Origin: Opitutaceae bacterium
GTDB lineage: Bacteria > Verrucomicrobiota > Verrucomicrobiia > Opitutales > Opitutaceae
DNA length: 64,000 bases
Direction: 5' to 3'
Assembly: GCA_030693515.1 (NCBI GenBank)
Contig: JAUYAK010000095.1
Coordinates: forward strand, 104,139-168,138
The notes below the pieces were generated by a model. The model was not told the DNA's origin, made no database searches, and was given only the letters and a program-made list of their open reading frames with translations. A program made the position numbers and the translations under genes. This document shows, in pieces, positions 33,625-42,234 of this stretch. The stretch's first letter is position 1. Every line of letters starts with the position of its first letter.

Positions 33625-35300
33625 CGCCGGTTCCACCAGACCGCGCCAAATTCGACAATCCGTTCTGGCTCGGTCAGGCGCTGGTCGACGCCCACCTCAT
33701 CTCCAAGGAACAGTTCGCGAGTGCCCGGGCACTCTGGTTGAAACGAAATCTTGAAGGCAGTTTCTCCGTCGTGCTCGAAGAACTCGGCCTCGGCAATCCC
33801 GAGTCGCTCGCCCGTCTCATCGCCCGGCAACACGGCTTGCCCGAAGTCACACTTAGCGCCGACGCCGTTCAACCCGCAGCGGCGAAGCTCCTCCCGCCAG
33901 AGGTTGCACGAAGACGATGCGTCCTGCCCTTCACTCTCGTCGGGCGAATCCTGCACGTCGCGGTCGCCGAGCCTTTCGACTATGCGCCGCAGCGAGCCCG
34001 GCAGGATTTCCCCGATCACGACGTGCGCTTCTTCGTCGCCGCCCGTCGCGACATCCTCGCGCACATCGAGCGCGCGTGGCAGCCGGACGCCGTGCCGACG
34101 AGCGCCACCGACTTGTTTGACCGCATGTTGCGTGAGGCCGTGGCCGAGCGGGCCTCCGATCTACATTTCGAGCCGCGCGATCACGCGCTGGATCTTCGAC
34201 GTCGCATCGACGGCCGGCTCATTCATCACGGTTTCATCGACGGGCCGATGCGCGACTATGTGATTCAGGCCGCGAAGATCGCGGGCCGGATGGACATCTC
34301 GGAAAAACGCCTGCCGCAGGACGGACAGGGTTCGCTGCAAGTCGGCGCCCGCCACTATAACCTGCGCTTTTCCTGCATCCCCGCAGTGAACGGCGAATCC
34401 CTGGTCGTCCGCATCATCGACGAAAATGCCGGGCTCCGCTCCTTCGAAGACATCGGTCTTTTCCCCGCCGACATCGCGCGCGTCGAGGAACTGCTGCGCT
34501 TGCCCGACGGGCTCATCTACGTCACCGGCCCCACCGGCGCGGGCAAGACCACGCTCCTCTACTCCATGCTCGGGCAACTGCCTGACATCAACGAACTCAA
34601 AATTATCACGCTCGAAGAGCCGGTCGAACTGCGCAACCCGCGGTTCTTCCTTCAGGTGCCGGTGGACGAGCGCATCGGTCGCACCTTTGGCGAACTCCTC
34701 CGTCATTTTCTGCGGCACGATCCCGATGTCATCATGGTGGGAGAAACCCGCGACAAAGCCACGGCCGAGATCACCCTCCGCGCATCGCTCACCGGGCACC
34801 TCTGTTTTAGCACGGTCCACACCACGAGCGCCCTCGCCACGATCGAGCGCCTCACGGAGCTCGGTCTCGATCCATTGATGCTCGGCTCCGCGCTCAAGGG
34901 CCTCATTGCGCAACGTCTCGTGCGCCGCCCCTGCCCGCAGTGCCGGCGGTTTCATCCGCAAAACGCTTTCTTCCTCGCACGCTTCGCGGCGTTGCTCGCA
35001 CAGGAAAAAATCGGGCCGGCCGAAGCCGGATTTTTCGCGGCGAGCTTCGAACCCGACTGCGCGCTCTGCAAAGGCCGTGGCTATCACGGTCGCATCGCCA
35101 TCATCGAGGTGTTCCCGATGCAGGGCCTTGAGGCGAAGATCGCGCAGGGAGTCGCGATCTCGTCCCTCTTGTCTGAGCTGCGCGAACGCGGCTGCCGCAC
35201 CTTGTTCGAAGACGGCGTCCGCAAGGCCGCCCGTGGTCTGACGACGATGGAGGAAGTTTTCGGAGCCATCGCTGAAACCAAAAACGAGATGCGCGGGTGA
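33621..35300 (+). CDS. GspE/PilB-family assembly ATPase
   Basis: This 559-residue ATPase has an MshEN N-terminal domain (about 15-150). The ATPase core carries Walker A G-P-T-G-A-G-K-T at about 303-310, the Asp-box E-E-P-V-E-L, Walker B D-V-I-M-V-G-E-T-R-D at about 368-378 and the His-box. Two Cys pairs, C-P-Q-C (about 437-440) and C-A-L-C (about 480-483), form the zinc tetracysteine of GspE/PilB. It starts with GTG overlapping the secretin stop. It powers extension of the pilus or pseudopilus. Confidence 0.93.
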   Translation: MTPVPPDRAKFDNPFWLGQALVDAHLISKEQFASARALWLKRNLEGSFSVVLEELGLGNPESLARLIARQHGLPEVTLSADAVQPAAAKLLPPEVARRRCVLPFTLVGRILHVAVAEPFDYAPQRARQDFPDHDVRFFVAARRDILAHIERAWQPDAVPTSATDLFDRMLREAVAERASDLHFEPRDHALDLRRRIDGRLIHHGFIDGPMRDYVIQAAKIAGRMDISEKRLPQDGQGSLQVGARHYNLRFSCIPAVNGESLVVRIIDENAGLRSFEDIGLFPADIARVEELLRLPDGLIYVTGPTGAGKTTLLYSMLGQLPDINELKIITLEEPVELRNPRFFLQVPVDERIGRTFGELLRHFLRHDPDVIMVGETRDKATAEITLRASLTGHLCFSTVHTTSALATIERLTELGLDPLMLGSALKGLIAQRLVRRPCPQCRRFHPQNAFFLARFAALLAQEKIGPAEAGFFAASFEPDCALCKGRGYHGRIAIIEVFPMQGLEAKIAQGVAISSLLSELRERGCRTLFEDGVRKAARGLTTMEEVFGAIAETKNEMRG

Positions 35301-35332
35301 CCCACGATGGCGGCGGCGGGACGGTCGCGAGG

Positions 35333-35344
35333 TTGCTACTATCG
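35333..35344 (+). promoter_or_regulatory. Extended -10 motif before the second prepilin gene
   Basis: TTGCTACTATCG has the TACTAT hexamer (35,337-35,342) 23 nt before the ATG at 35,366, which leaves a leader of about 16 nt. This is the longest leader among the copies. Confidence 0.65.
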
Positions 35345-35365
35345 AAAGTCAACTCGCCCACATTT

Positions 35366-36190
35366 ATGAACTCCGAATCCACCCGCTACTTCTCGCGTCC
35401 CGCTTTGCGTCGCAACCGCCGCACCCACGGTTTCACGCTCGTTGAAACGCTCGTCGTCCTCACCGTCATCGCCGTCGTGATCGCCATCGGCGTCCCGGCG
35501 GTCTCGCGCGTGCTACAGACCAGCCACGTCCGCAACGCACAGGGCGTTGCCTTCGTCGCCAAGTCGGCCGTCACGCATTTTCTAAGCAAGCCGAATTCTC
35601 CCGGCACTTTGCCGGTGACTGAGGGCACGGCCGCCGTGCTCGTCTCGCAATACACCGGCACGGGCACGCCCACTGCCGCCGCCGTCGCCGCCGCGGCCAC
35701 GTTGGACAACGTTCTGTTGAGCGAACTTTTCCTCGAGCGCCCGCTCACTGTGCGCATGGGCGTGCAAAACGCCGCCACCTCGGGCAGCGCCAACGGCTTC
35801 ACGTGGTCGCCCGTCACGCAGACCTTCACCGGCACCGCCGCTCCCACGCTCAGCTACGCCGCGATGACCCGACTCGAATGCGCGATCAGCGATGGCACCA
35901 ACAATCCCGGCGTCACCGGCCAGACCGCCGGTTCTGCCGCGTGCGCGTTCAATCTCGCCGGAACCGGCACGCTCACTCCCGCGGGCAGTCGTGTCGCCTA
36001 CTTGCTCATCAAGAATGCGCCGGCCGCGGAAGCCTATCAACTTTCCCTGGATGTAAATGGCCCTGCCCTGACTCAAAATACCACTGCCGCACCGGCCACA
36101 GTTGATCAAACGCAGGGTGCCGTGGCCTACGCCAAGGATTCCACCGGCACCGGATTCGTGGACGTGTTCTACTACGTCACCAATCTTTGA
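35366..36190 (+). CDS. Type IV prepilin
   Basis: This 274-residue prepilin has a basic leader (R-R-N-R-R-T-H-G) and the cleavage site G/F-T-L-V-E with Glu at +5. A hydrophobic helix follows (V-L-T-V-I-A-V-V-I-A-I-G). The mature domain is Ala/Thr/Asn-rich, with Cys residues near 170 and 194 that may form the pilin disulphide. The start at 35,366 is preferred over an upstream in-frame ATG at 35,297, which precedes the promoter motif. It probably encodes the major subunit or a second minor one. Confidence 0.85.
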   Translation: MNSESTRYFSRPALRRNRRTHGFTLVETLVVLTVIAVVIAIGVPAVSRVLQTSHVRNAQGVAFVAKSAVTHFLSKPNSPGTLPVTEGTAAVLVSQYTGTGTPTAAAVAAAATLDNVLLSELFLERPLTVRMGVQNAATSGSANGFTWSPVTQTFTGTAAPTLSYAAMTRLECAISDGTNNPGVTGQTAGSAACAFNLAGTGTLTPAGSRVAYLLIKNAPAAEAYQLSLDVNGPALTQNTTAAPATVDQTQGAVAYAKDSTGTGFVDVFYYVTNL

Positions 36191-36233
36191 AACTGTTTCC
36201 GCTCGAACGCAAAAGCACGCGCACCACCCCACG

Positions 36234-37508
36234 ATGAAACCGACGCCAGCGGTCGTGCTGTGGTGGGACGACGCGCTGCGCGTGCTGACACCGGACGACA
36301 AGCTGCTCTCGCACACCCTCACGGCGGGAACCGATCACGTCGCTGAGATTCAAAAATTGCTCGCCGCGCAATGCGCCGGGATTTCGGCGCTGCGAATTGT
36401 CTACCATCCGGCCCATCTGGACCTGCACCTGCTGCCGTGCCCCGACACCAGCCGCGCGAAGTTGCGGACGATTTTCGCCCACCAGCATCCGGCGCTCGCC
36501 TTGCCCGATACCGTCTGGGCCGTGGAGCCGATCCGGCGCCACCGCGACGGAGACGGATGCAATACGATTCTGTATCTCGACCACCGTTCGCCGCTGCCCC
36601 GCTTGCTTGCGGCACTTCGCCCGTCCGGCATCGACGTCGAGGGCGCGTGGCCGCTCCAATCCGTCATCGAAGCCACACCCGCCTGCGAAACCTCCGCGGA
36701 CGGATTCGTGAGCGTGCTCGGAATCGGTCGCCGCTCACTCGTCTCGTGCCTCCGTCCCAACGGCGCTCGATTCCTACGGCTGCAGGAGCATCCGTCGCCA
36801 AAACTCGGCCCGGACCTGAACGCGGCCCTCGCGTTTTTCGAGGGCGCGCCTTTTCCCGCCGGCCTGGTGGTCGGCGGTGACGAGGCCGGGAATGATTTTT
36901 TCCGTGAAACCGTGCGTGATTTCCCCTTCCAAAAACTTACCGCAGCGGAATTCCTCTCACACGCCCGTAGGCTCAAGCCGGGCGGCTTTTCCGATTTCAT
37001 CCCGCGCCAGTCGATCTTAAGGCACAAGACGATTTTCCCCGCCGTCGTCGCTCTGGCTGGAATCGCGTCCCTCACGTGGTCCGTTCAGTCCGCCTACTTT
37101 GATCATCGTCGAGCCCATGCGGCCCACGAAGTGCTCATCCAGATCGAGCGTGAACAATCCCAACTGACGACGCTCGTTGCATCTCGTCGGGCAGCCAAGG
37201 AGGAGATCGAACGGCTGGAGGTTCAAATTGGCCGGCTTCGCAGTTCGCCGCAGCCGCACCATCGCCTCGTGACTTCGCTCACCAACGCGTTGCCCAAAAC
37301 CATGAGCCTGCAAACCGTGAAAATCGACGGTCGCCGCTTTATGATAACCGGAAGGATCTTCGAAGGCGGCGGCACGGCGGCATCACCGCTCATCGGTTTT
37401 CGCCGGGCCGTTACTACGACGGGAGAACCGTGGCGCGTGGAGGACTCATCCAGCACCGACGCGAAGGACAATTTTTCGTTGTCCGGAGTGATGGCGGATA
37501 CCCGCTAA
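36234..37508 (+). CDS. PilM/PilN- or GspL-like protein
   Basis: This 424-residue protein looks like the cytoplasmic plus inner-membrane pair PilM-PilN fused in one chain. The first 250 residues have the strand-turn pattern of the actin-like GspL/PilM domain. One TM segment at about 266-289 and a coiled helix (E-R-E-Q-S-Q-L-T-T-L-V) follow. The C-terminal ferredoxin-like PilN domain has L-T-N-A-L-P-K-T-M-S-L-Q-T-V-K-I-D-G. The start ATG at 36,234 is 43 bp after the prepilin stop. A longer frame to 36,102 overlaps the prepilin and is rejected. Confidence 0.7.
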   Translation: MKPTPAVVLWWDDALRVLTPDDKLLSHTLTAGTDHVAEIQKLLAAQCAGISALRIVYHPAHLDLHLLPCPDTSRAKLRTIFAHQHPALALPDTVWAVEPIRRHRDGDGCNTILYLDHRSPLPRLLAALRPSGIDVEGAWPLQSVIEATPACETSADGFVSVLGIGRRSLVSCLRPNGARFLRLQEHPSPKLGPDLNAALAFFEGAPFPAGLVVGGDEAGNDFFRETVRDFPFQKLTAAEFLSHARRLKPGGFSDFIPRQSILRHKTIFPAVVALAGIASLTWSVQSAYFDHRRAHAAHEVLIQIEREQSQLTTLVASRRAAKEEIERLEVQIGRLRSSPQPHHRLVTSLTNALPKTMSLQTVKIDGRRFMITGRIFEGGGTAASPLIGFRRAVTTTGEPWRVEDSSSTDAKDNFSLSGVMADTR

Positions 37509-37509
37509 C

Positions 37510-38007
37510 ATGACCTTGGCCCGAATTGGTAAAGCGTGGGTCTGCTCACTTTCTCTCGCGGCCTGCGGTGCTTGCGCCGTGCTGATCGCGCTTGTTACCC
37601 GGCCAGTGTCGGTCGTGATGTCGGCACCCACGCCGGATCTGCAACGCCAACTCGCCGCGCTGACCGCCGCCACGCCCGAGCGCCTCGCCACCCTCCAGCG
37701 TGATTTCACCGCGCTCGTCACCGGACTGGAAGCGTCTCCCGGTTTCGAGTCGCGGCTCAAAGCCTGGAACCGGGCGTGGAAGGTGCAGCGCCGCACCACC
37801 GAGTCAGTCGGACCGGCGGAGATTCGGAGCTACACCTTGACCCTGCGCGATCCGAAGCTCGACGCCTGGCCGGAGATCGAAACGACGTTACAATCGTTGT
37901 GCTCGATCCCCGGCGTGACACTGGAACGCGTCGTGATCGCAGTGGCGACCGACGGCGAAAAATTCGACCGGGCAGAAATCGATTTCACCGCGCGCCTGAG
38001 TCTCTGA
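37510..38007 (+). CDS. PilO/GspM-like inner-membrane protein
   Basis: This 165-residue protein has a single N-terminal TM helix (about 11-33), a short coiled-coil (L-Q-R-Q-L-A-A-L-T-A-A-T) and a small alpha/beta domain ending in a strand (R-A-E-I-D-F-T-A-R-L). This is the PilO/GspM layout. It follows the PilMN-like gene after 1 bp and would complete the inner-membrane alignment complex. The family is weakly conserved, so gene order carries most of the weight. Confidence 0.65.
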   Translation: MTLARIGKAWVCSLSLAACGACAVLIALVTRPVSVVMSAPTPDLQRQLAALTAATPERLATLQRDFTALVTGLEASPGFESRLKAWNRAWKVQRRTTESVGPAEIRSYTLTLRDPKLDAWPEIETTLQSLCSIPGVTLERVVIAVATDGEKFDRAEIDFTARLSL

Positions 38008-38035
38008 GGAGTTTGGTCGCCGCTATCTGCGGGAC

Positions 38036-38434
38036 ATGAACTTCACCCGCCTGCTCACCCGTCTCGGCCAAATCATCTGCGCCCTCTTCGTCGCAGTCCT
38101 GGTCTTTTTTCTCACCCTCGCCGCCGGAATCGCGTTCGCCGCCTGGTTCATCAATCACGGCGCGCCCCCTCTCACCGGTTCCACCGTGCGACCACTTCAC
38201 CTGCGGCACTACGTTGCTCCGATCATTGGTGCCGGCACCGCGATGTGGCTGCTGTTGCGTTGCGCGTTGTCCGCCGGACGTCGCGCCGCGCTAGGCATCG
38301 CCGCCGGAGCCCCGCTCAAAAACGCGCTGCGGCCAGCGCTGTTTGCCGTGACGTGGACGCTCATGGCGACCGCCACGTTTGCCCTCGCCGCGTGGATTCA
38401 GCGGAAGCTCTTCGGTTTCTTCCTGCCGCCATAA
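38036..38434 (+). CDS. Three-TM membrane protein
   Basis: This 132-residue protein has hydrophobic segments at about 9-37, 60-80 and 98-121. It ends in a basic tail (I-Q-R-K-L-F-G-F-F). I do not recognise the family. A degenerate version of the recurring motif (TCGCCGCTATCT, about 38,017-38,028) ends close to the ATG at 38,036, so the gene may be separately transcribed. It faces the ArdC gene across a 68-bp convergent gap. Confidence 0.55.
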   Translation: MNFTRLLTRLGQIICALFVAVLVFFLTLAAGIAFAAWFINHGAPPLTGSTVRPLHLRHYVAPIIGAGTAMWLLLRCALSAGRRAALGIAAGAPLKNALRPALFAVTWTLMATATFALAAWIQRKLFGFFLPP

Positions 38435-38502
38435 TCGATCGATGCATTGGCGCCGGACTTTGGCCCATGCTGGCGACGGCGTGGATAAAGAGCGCGCCAG
38501 CT

Positions 38503-39636
38503 TCAACCCATACTTGGAACCGCCGCGGCCGTCGGCGGAACCAACTCCGTTTCAAGGACCGCCTCCATTGCGACCACGGGCGGCAACGGCATGGGCTGCG
38601 ACGCTTCGGTTTCAGGCGAGGTGCCGCTTTCCACCACCTCCTTGGGCTTCTCCGGAACAATGCCGAGCACAAGATTCACCGCACGGGCGGCGCGCTCGGA
38701 GGCCCAAATAAGCACCTTGGGGTTGTTTTCGATTTTCGATTTCCAGCTCCGCAGATACGCAGCCGAATTGTCGCGCAGTTCGGCGTTTTCCAAGCCCGCC
38801 CGCACCAGCAGAAAATTCGCCCCGATTTCCGCCGTGAGTTCCTCGAGCGCGTAGTCGCGATCGCCGAAGCGCGGCCTCGATGCGCCCTTGTGGAAATCGA
38901 GCCGCTTTGCCGCACCCGCCGCATGCACGAGTTCGTGGAAGAGCGTGGACCAGTATTCCCCCGCCGTCGGATAGTCCTCCGGTGGCCGCAGAGAAATCGT
39001 GTCACTCTTCTCCGCATAGCTACCCGCACTCCGGCTCACGATGCTCTTGTCGTGATTGATAACCGGCCCGTCTTTCATGTCAGCGAGCATCGCTCGCGCC
39101 GTCGCCTCGGCTTCGTCCGGCGTCGCGGTGCGCCGCACTGTCGGATACGGCTCACGACCGATCTCAACCCCGTCGGTTTGATCGAAATTGAACACCCGGA
39201 AATAAAACAGCCGCGGATAACGCCGCACTTTTTCCGCCGCAGGATCGCTGCCACGCGCACCGTCCGAAGTCTCCTCCTTTTTCGCTTCACGTCCCTTGGC
39301 CTCGAACATTTTTCGGTAAACGATCATCGACGAGTGCTCGCCCTTTTTCACGTGGCCGCCGAATTCGTTCGCCTGCCGCAACGTCATCCAAAACGGCGAG
39401 CGATGCCCCTCCATCATGGTGATGACCGCCAGATAAACCTGGTTGAACCCGCGATAGGTGAGCCCCGACTTGGCATTCGCGATCGGCAGCGAGAGGCACG
39501 GATTATTCCACGGGCACACCCCTTGGTCGATGGCCTGCATCAGCCGCTTCACTGGCTCCTCGTAGAATCCCAGCCCCCCGTCCTGGCTTTTTTCGGATGC
39601 CCGGGGTTCAGCTCCATTCGTCGCCGTTTTGCCCAT
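38503..39636 (-). CDS. ardC: ArdC-like antirestriction protein
   Basis: This 377-residue protein has the N-terminal ssDNA-binding domain of the ArdC/DUF1738 family (P-W-N-N-P at about 42-46, then Y-R-G-F-N-Q-V-Y-L). A zincin-like peptidase domain follows with F-H-E-L-V-H (H234, E235, H238) and a downstream Glu in E-E-L-T-A-E-I-G (about 266-272). The last 50 residues are Pro/Glu-rich. ArdC proteins protect incoming single-stranded DNA from host restriction right after conjugation. The start lies 6 nt after a TAGTAT hexamer of the motif. Confidence 0.87.
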   Translation of the reverse strand: MGKTATNGAEPRASEKSQDGGLGFYEEPVKRLMQAIDQGVCPWNNPCLSLPIANAKSGLTYRGFNQVYLAVITMMEGHRSPFWMTLRQANEFGGHVKKGEHSSMIVYRKMFEAKGREAKKEETSDGARGSDPAAEKVRRYPRLFYFRVFNFDQTDGVEIGREPYPTVRRTATPDEAEATARAMLADMKDGPVINHDKSIVSRSAGSYAEKSDTISLRPPEDYPTAGEYWSTLFHELVHAAGAAKRLDFHKGASRPRFGDRDYALEELTAEIGANFLLVRAGLENAELRDNSAAYLRSWKSKIENNPKVLIWASERAARAVNLVLGIVPEKPKEVVESGTSPETEASQPMPLPPVVAMEAVLETELVPPTAAAVPSMG

Positions 39637-39637
39637 G

Positions 39638-39652
39638 CCATCATACTAACAA
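39638..39652 (-). promoter_or_regulatory. Extended -10 motif variant, ardC
   Basis: On the minus strand this reads TTGTTAGTATGATGG. The TAGTAT hexamer ends 6 nt before the ATG at 39,636. Position 4 of the motif is T instead of C, a change that keeps the TGnTAnnAT pattern. Confidence 0.6.
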
Positions 39653-39718
39653 CTGTTTGGCGCGAATCGGTTTTGCCGCCCGTCGCCCTCGAATTCCAAG
39701 TGCCACCATCTCGTTAAA

Positions 39719-39786
39719 TTGCATCACATACGATGCGTTTATTGACATTTATCCGGCCATAAGCTCTATTTTGCATCACATACGAT
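39719..39786 (+). promoter_or_regulatory. hipBA promoter with two operator repeats
   Basis: TTGCATCACATACGAT occurs twice, at 39,719-39,734 and 39,771-39,786. The first copy extends into a palindrome, GCATC-ACATAC-GATGC. Between them lie TTGACA (39,742-39,747) and a T-rich -10 (TATTTT around 39,767-39,772). The second repeat ends 2 bp before the ATG. HipB binding to both repeats would cover the promoter and autoregulate the operon. Confidence 0.75.
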
Positions 39787-39788
39787 AC

Positions 39789-40100
39789 ATGAACTTCGCC
39801 CTGACAGGCCAAATGATCCGAGACGCCCGCGAGAAATCCGACCTCACGCAGGCCGAGCTTGCCCGTCGGCTGGGCATGAGTCGCGCCACGATTTCCCGGC
39901 TTGAAAATGGCACCATCGAGGAACTCGGCGTGCGCAAGCTCGCCCTACTCTGCGACCGTCTTGGGCTCGAGATCGGCGTCCGGCCGCGCCAGGCACCGAC
40001 ACTCCACGAAGCCTATGAGCAGAACCGACGCGAGCGCCGCGACGCCTTTCGCGAAACCGACGAGGTCTTGAAAAATCTGAAGCCCGACGCCCGTGGCTAA
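39789..40100 (+). CDS. hipB: HipB-like HTH antitoxin
   Basis: This 103-residue protein has a Cro/C1-type helix-turn-helix at about 11-65 (L-T-Q-A-E-L-A-R-R-L-G-M-S-R-A-T-I-S-R-L-E-N-G), followed by a basic/acidic helical tail that would contact HipA. The ATG at 39,789 is chosen because it follows the second operator; frames opening earlier run through the promoter. It overlaps hipA by 8 bp. It is expected to neutralise HipA and repress the operon at the operators upstream. Confidence 0.87.
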   Translation: MNFALTGQMIRDAREKSDLTQAELARRLGMSRATISRLENGTIEELGVRKLALLCDRLGLEIGVRPRQAPTLHEAYEQNRRERRDAFRETDEVLKNLKPDARG

Positions 40101-41331
40101 CATCTTCGTCAACCGTCAGCCGGTCGGCACGCTCTCGCGCGAAGACCCGCTCAACCGCTTCGCCTATGACGAGAGCATCGCCTCGTCGCTCGCCGTGTCC
40201 CTGCTCATGCCCGTGGCGGGCGGCCCCTACGTGGCGGAACGCAGCGGCGTGCTGCACCCGGTATTCGATATGAGCTTGCCCGAGGGCGCGCTGCGCGAAG
40301 CCGTCTCCAACCTCTTCGCGAAGGCGCTGCCCGCGATCGACGACCTCGCCTTGTTTCAAATCGTCGGCCGCTCCCTGATCGGCCGCACCCGCTTTGGCGA
40401 ATCCGCCGAGCAGCTCGACCAGGTGCCCACGTATAATCTCAGCGACCTTCTGAAGACTCGCGGCACCGGCGAACTTTTCAGCGAACTGCTGACGCGCTAC
40501 GCGCAGTATTCCGGCGTGGCGGGGATTCAGCCCAAAGTGCTCGTCCGCGACGACGGCGGCCTGCGCACGGAAAATTTCAGCCCGGTCGAAACGGGTGAAC
40601 GCCTCACCGCCCACGGCACCACACACATCGTAAAATCCTTCGACCCCGCTCGCTATCCCGGCCTGGCCGTCAACGAATATCTCTGCCTCCGGGCCGCCAC
40701 CGCCGCCGGCCTCACCGTCGGCAAAACGTCGATCGCGACCGATGGTCGCCTGCTCGTTGTCGAACGCTTCGACCTCAAATCCGACGGCAGCTACCTCGCC
40801 TTCGAAGACGGCTGCGCGCTCGCCGGCCGCCTCTCGCGCGAAAAATACGAGGGCTCGTATGAGCAACTCGTCGGCACGCTCGCCAACGTGCTGCGCGGTC
40901 CCGACGGAACCGGCGCCGAGCTCGCAAAGTTTTTTCGCTCTTTCGTGCTCTCGGTCGCCGTGCGCAATGGCGACGCCCATCGGAAAAATTTCGGCGTGAT
41001 CTACGACGACGCCACGGGCCACATCACACTCGCCCCAACCTTCGACGTCATCACGACGACACCCTATCTGCCCAACGACAGCCTCGCCCTCACCCTCGAC
41101 GGCACGAAACGCTGGCCCGACGCCAAGCGTCTCGTGAAATTTGGCGTCCGCCACTGCGGTCTGACCTCACCCGCCGCCAAATCCACCCTGTCAGAAGTCG
41201 CCGAAGCGGTGGCCAGCATCAGCAAGGACCTCACTCATTTTTCAGACTTCGACCCAGATGCGCAGGAGACGCCCGCCCGCATGAAATCCGCCTGGGCACA
41301 GGGCGTCGCAGCCCTCACGCCATCAACTTAG
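40093..41331 (+). CDS. hipA: HipA-like Ser/Thr kinase toxin
   Basis: This 412-residue protein has the HipA N-terminal couple domain (A-N-I-F-V-N-R-Q-P-V-G-T-L), an ATP-loop segment G-V-A-G-I-Q-P-K-V at 141-149, and the catalytic region N-G-D-A-H-R-K-N-F-G at about 292-301 with the Asp of A-P-T-F-D-V-I at 318. HipA kinases phosphorylate targets such as GltX and bring on dormancy. Its length is close to the family norm (about 440). It starts with GTG overlapping hipB. On an ICE such a pair often stabilises the element, and it may also contribute to phage defence. Confidence 0.87.
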   Translation: MANIFVNRQPVGTLSREDPLNRFAYDESIASSLAVSLLMPVAGGPYVAERSGVLHPVFDMSLPEGALREAVSNLFAKALPAIDDLALFQIVGRSLIGRTRFGESAEQLDQVPTYNLSDLLKTRGTGELFSELLTRYAQYSGVAGIQPKVLVRDDGGLRTENFSPVETGERLTAHGTTHIVKSFDPARYPGLAVNEYLCLRAATAAGLTVGKTSIATDGRLLVVERFDLKSDGSYLAFEDGCALAGRLSREKYEGSYEQLVGTLANVLRGPDGTGAELAKFFRSFVLSVAVRNGDAHRKNFGVIYDDATGHITLAPTFDVITTTPYLPNDSLALTLDGTKRWPDAKRLVKFGVRHCGLTSPAAKSTLSEVAEAVASISKDLTHFSDFDPDAQETPARMKSAWAQGVAALTPST

Positions 41332-41415
41332 ATGAATACCCCCATCTCGCTTGTGCCAGTGTTCAATCTGCAGCGGAATGCGCCGCGCACCCCAGCAGCG
41401 GGCCGCTCCTGACCC

Positions 41416-42234
41416 ATGGCTGCCCCCGCCCATCTCACCTGGCTCGTGCCGACCGGAGCCAAGCTCAAGACGCAGGACGGAAAGGAAATTGAACTCTGGG
41501 AGTTGAACCACGCTCCGGACCCGAAGCTGCTTTCGGTGTGGGCCAAACATTTTCGCGGGCACTACTGCGACGATACCGAGATCGACATTCTGCGCCAAGG
41601 CACCCCGCATCAGACGCGCGGCGAGTATCTGACCGCCCTGAAATTCCCGGACGCTAACCAGAAGCCCGGCCCGGGTATTCGCTCCGGAGACTTCGCCGAG
41701 ATCCTGGTCGCCGACTATCTGGAATATGTCCTCGGCTATTGGGTGCCACGCACACGCTACGAGGACAAGACGGTCCGGAACGAATCGACGAAAGGCAGCG
41801 ATGTGATCGGCTTCGCCTTCCGCCATGCCGGGCAGGTTGCACCCGGCGACACCCTGTTCATCTTCGAGTCGAAGGCCCAGCTCTCGGGCCAGAAAGCGAA
41901 AACCATCCTGCAGGAGGCGATCGACCATTCGGCGAAGGACGAACTCCGCCGCGCCGAATCCCTCAACGCCGTCAAGCAGCGGCTGCTGAAACGCGGCGAC
42001 CTTCCCGGAGTGGCCAAGGTTGCCCGTTTTCAGGACGTCGCCAAGCAACCCTATCAGAGTCTGGCGGGGGCGGCGGCTCTCTTCACGACCGAGGTGCTCG
42101 ACCATGTGGTCATTCGCTCGAGCGATGCGACCAAGCATCCGAACCGCGCCCGCCTGTCGCTCCTAGTCATCAGCGGACCGAAGCTGATGGAACTGGTGCA
42201 TCACCTCTATACCCGTGCCGCCGATGAAGCCTGA
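41416..42234 (+). CDS. hamA: Hachiman HamA (DUF1837) nuclease subunit
   Basis: This 272-residue protein carries the DUF1837 signature: R-S-G-D-F-A-E-I-L-V-A-D-Y-L-E-Y at 89-104, Y-W-V-P-R-T-R-Y-E-D-K at 108-118 and K-G-S-D-V-I-G-F at 126-133. The later strand is F-I-F-E-S-K-A. E95, D129, E151 and K153 match a PD-(D/E)xK nuclease core. HamA with the helicase HamB forms the Hachiman defence complex, in which the helicase senses DNA and releases the nuclease. The HamB start lies inside its last codons, so translation is coupled. Confidence 0.88.
   Translation: MAAPAHLTWLVPTGAKLKTQDGKEIELWELNHAPDPKLLSVWAKHFRGHYCDDTEIDILRQGTPHQTRGEYLTALKFPDANQKPGPGIRSGDFAEILVADYLEYVLGYWVPRTRYEDKTVRNESTKGSDVIGFAFRHAGQVAPGDTLFIFESKAQLSGQKAKTILQEAIDHSAKDELRRAESLNAVKQRLLKRGDLPGVAKVARFQDVAKQPYQSLAGAAALFTTEVLDHVVIRSSDATKHPNRARLSLLVISGPKLMELVHHLYTRAADEA

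Noticed and set aside
39844..41154. Long minus-strand open frame across hipB/hipA
   Set aside because: It lies antisense to two recognisable genes and has biased, repetitive composition typical of shadows in GC-rich DNA.
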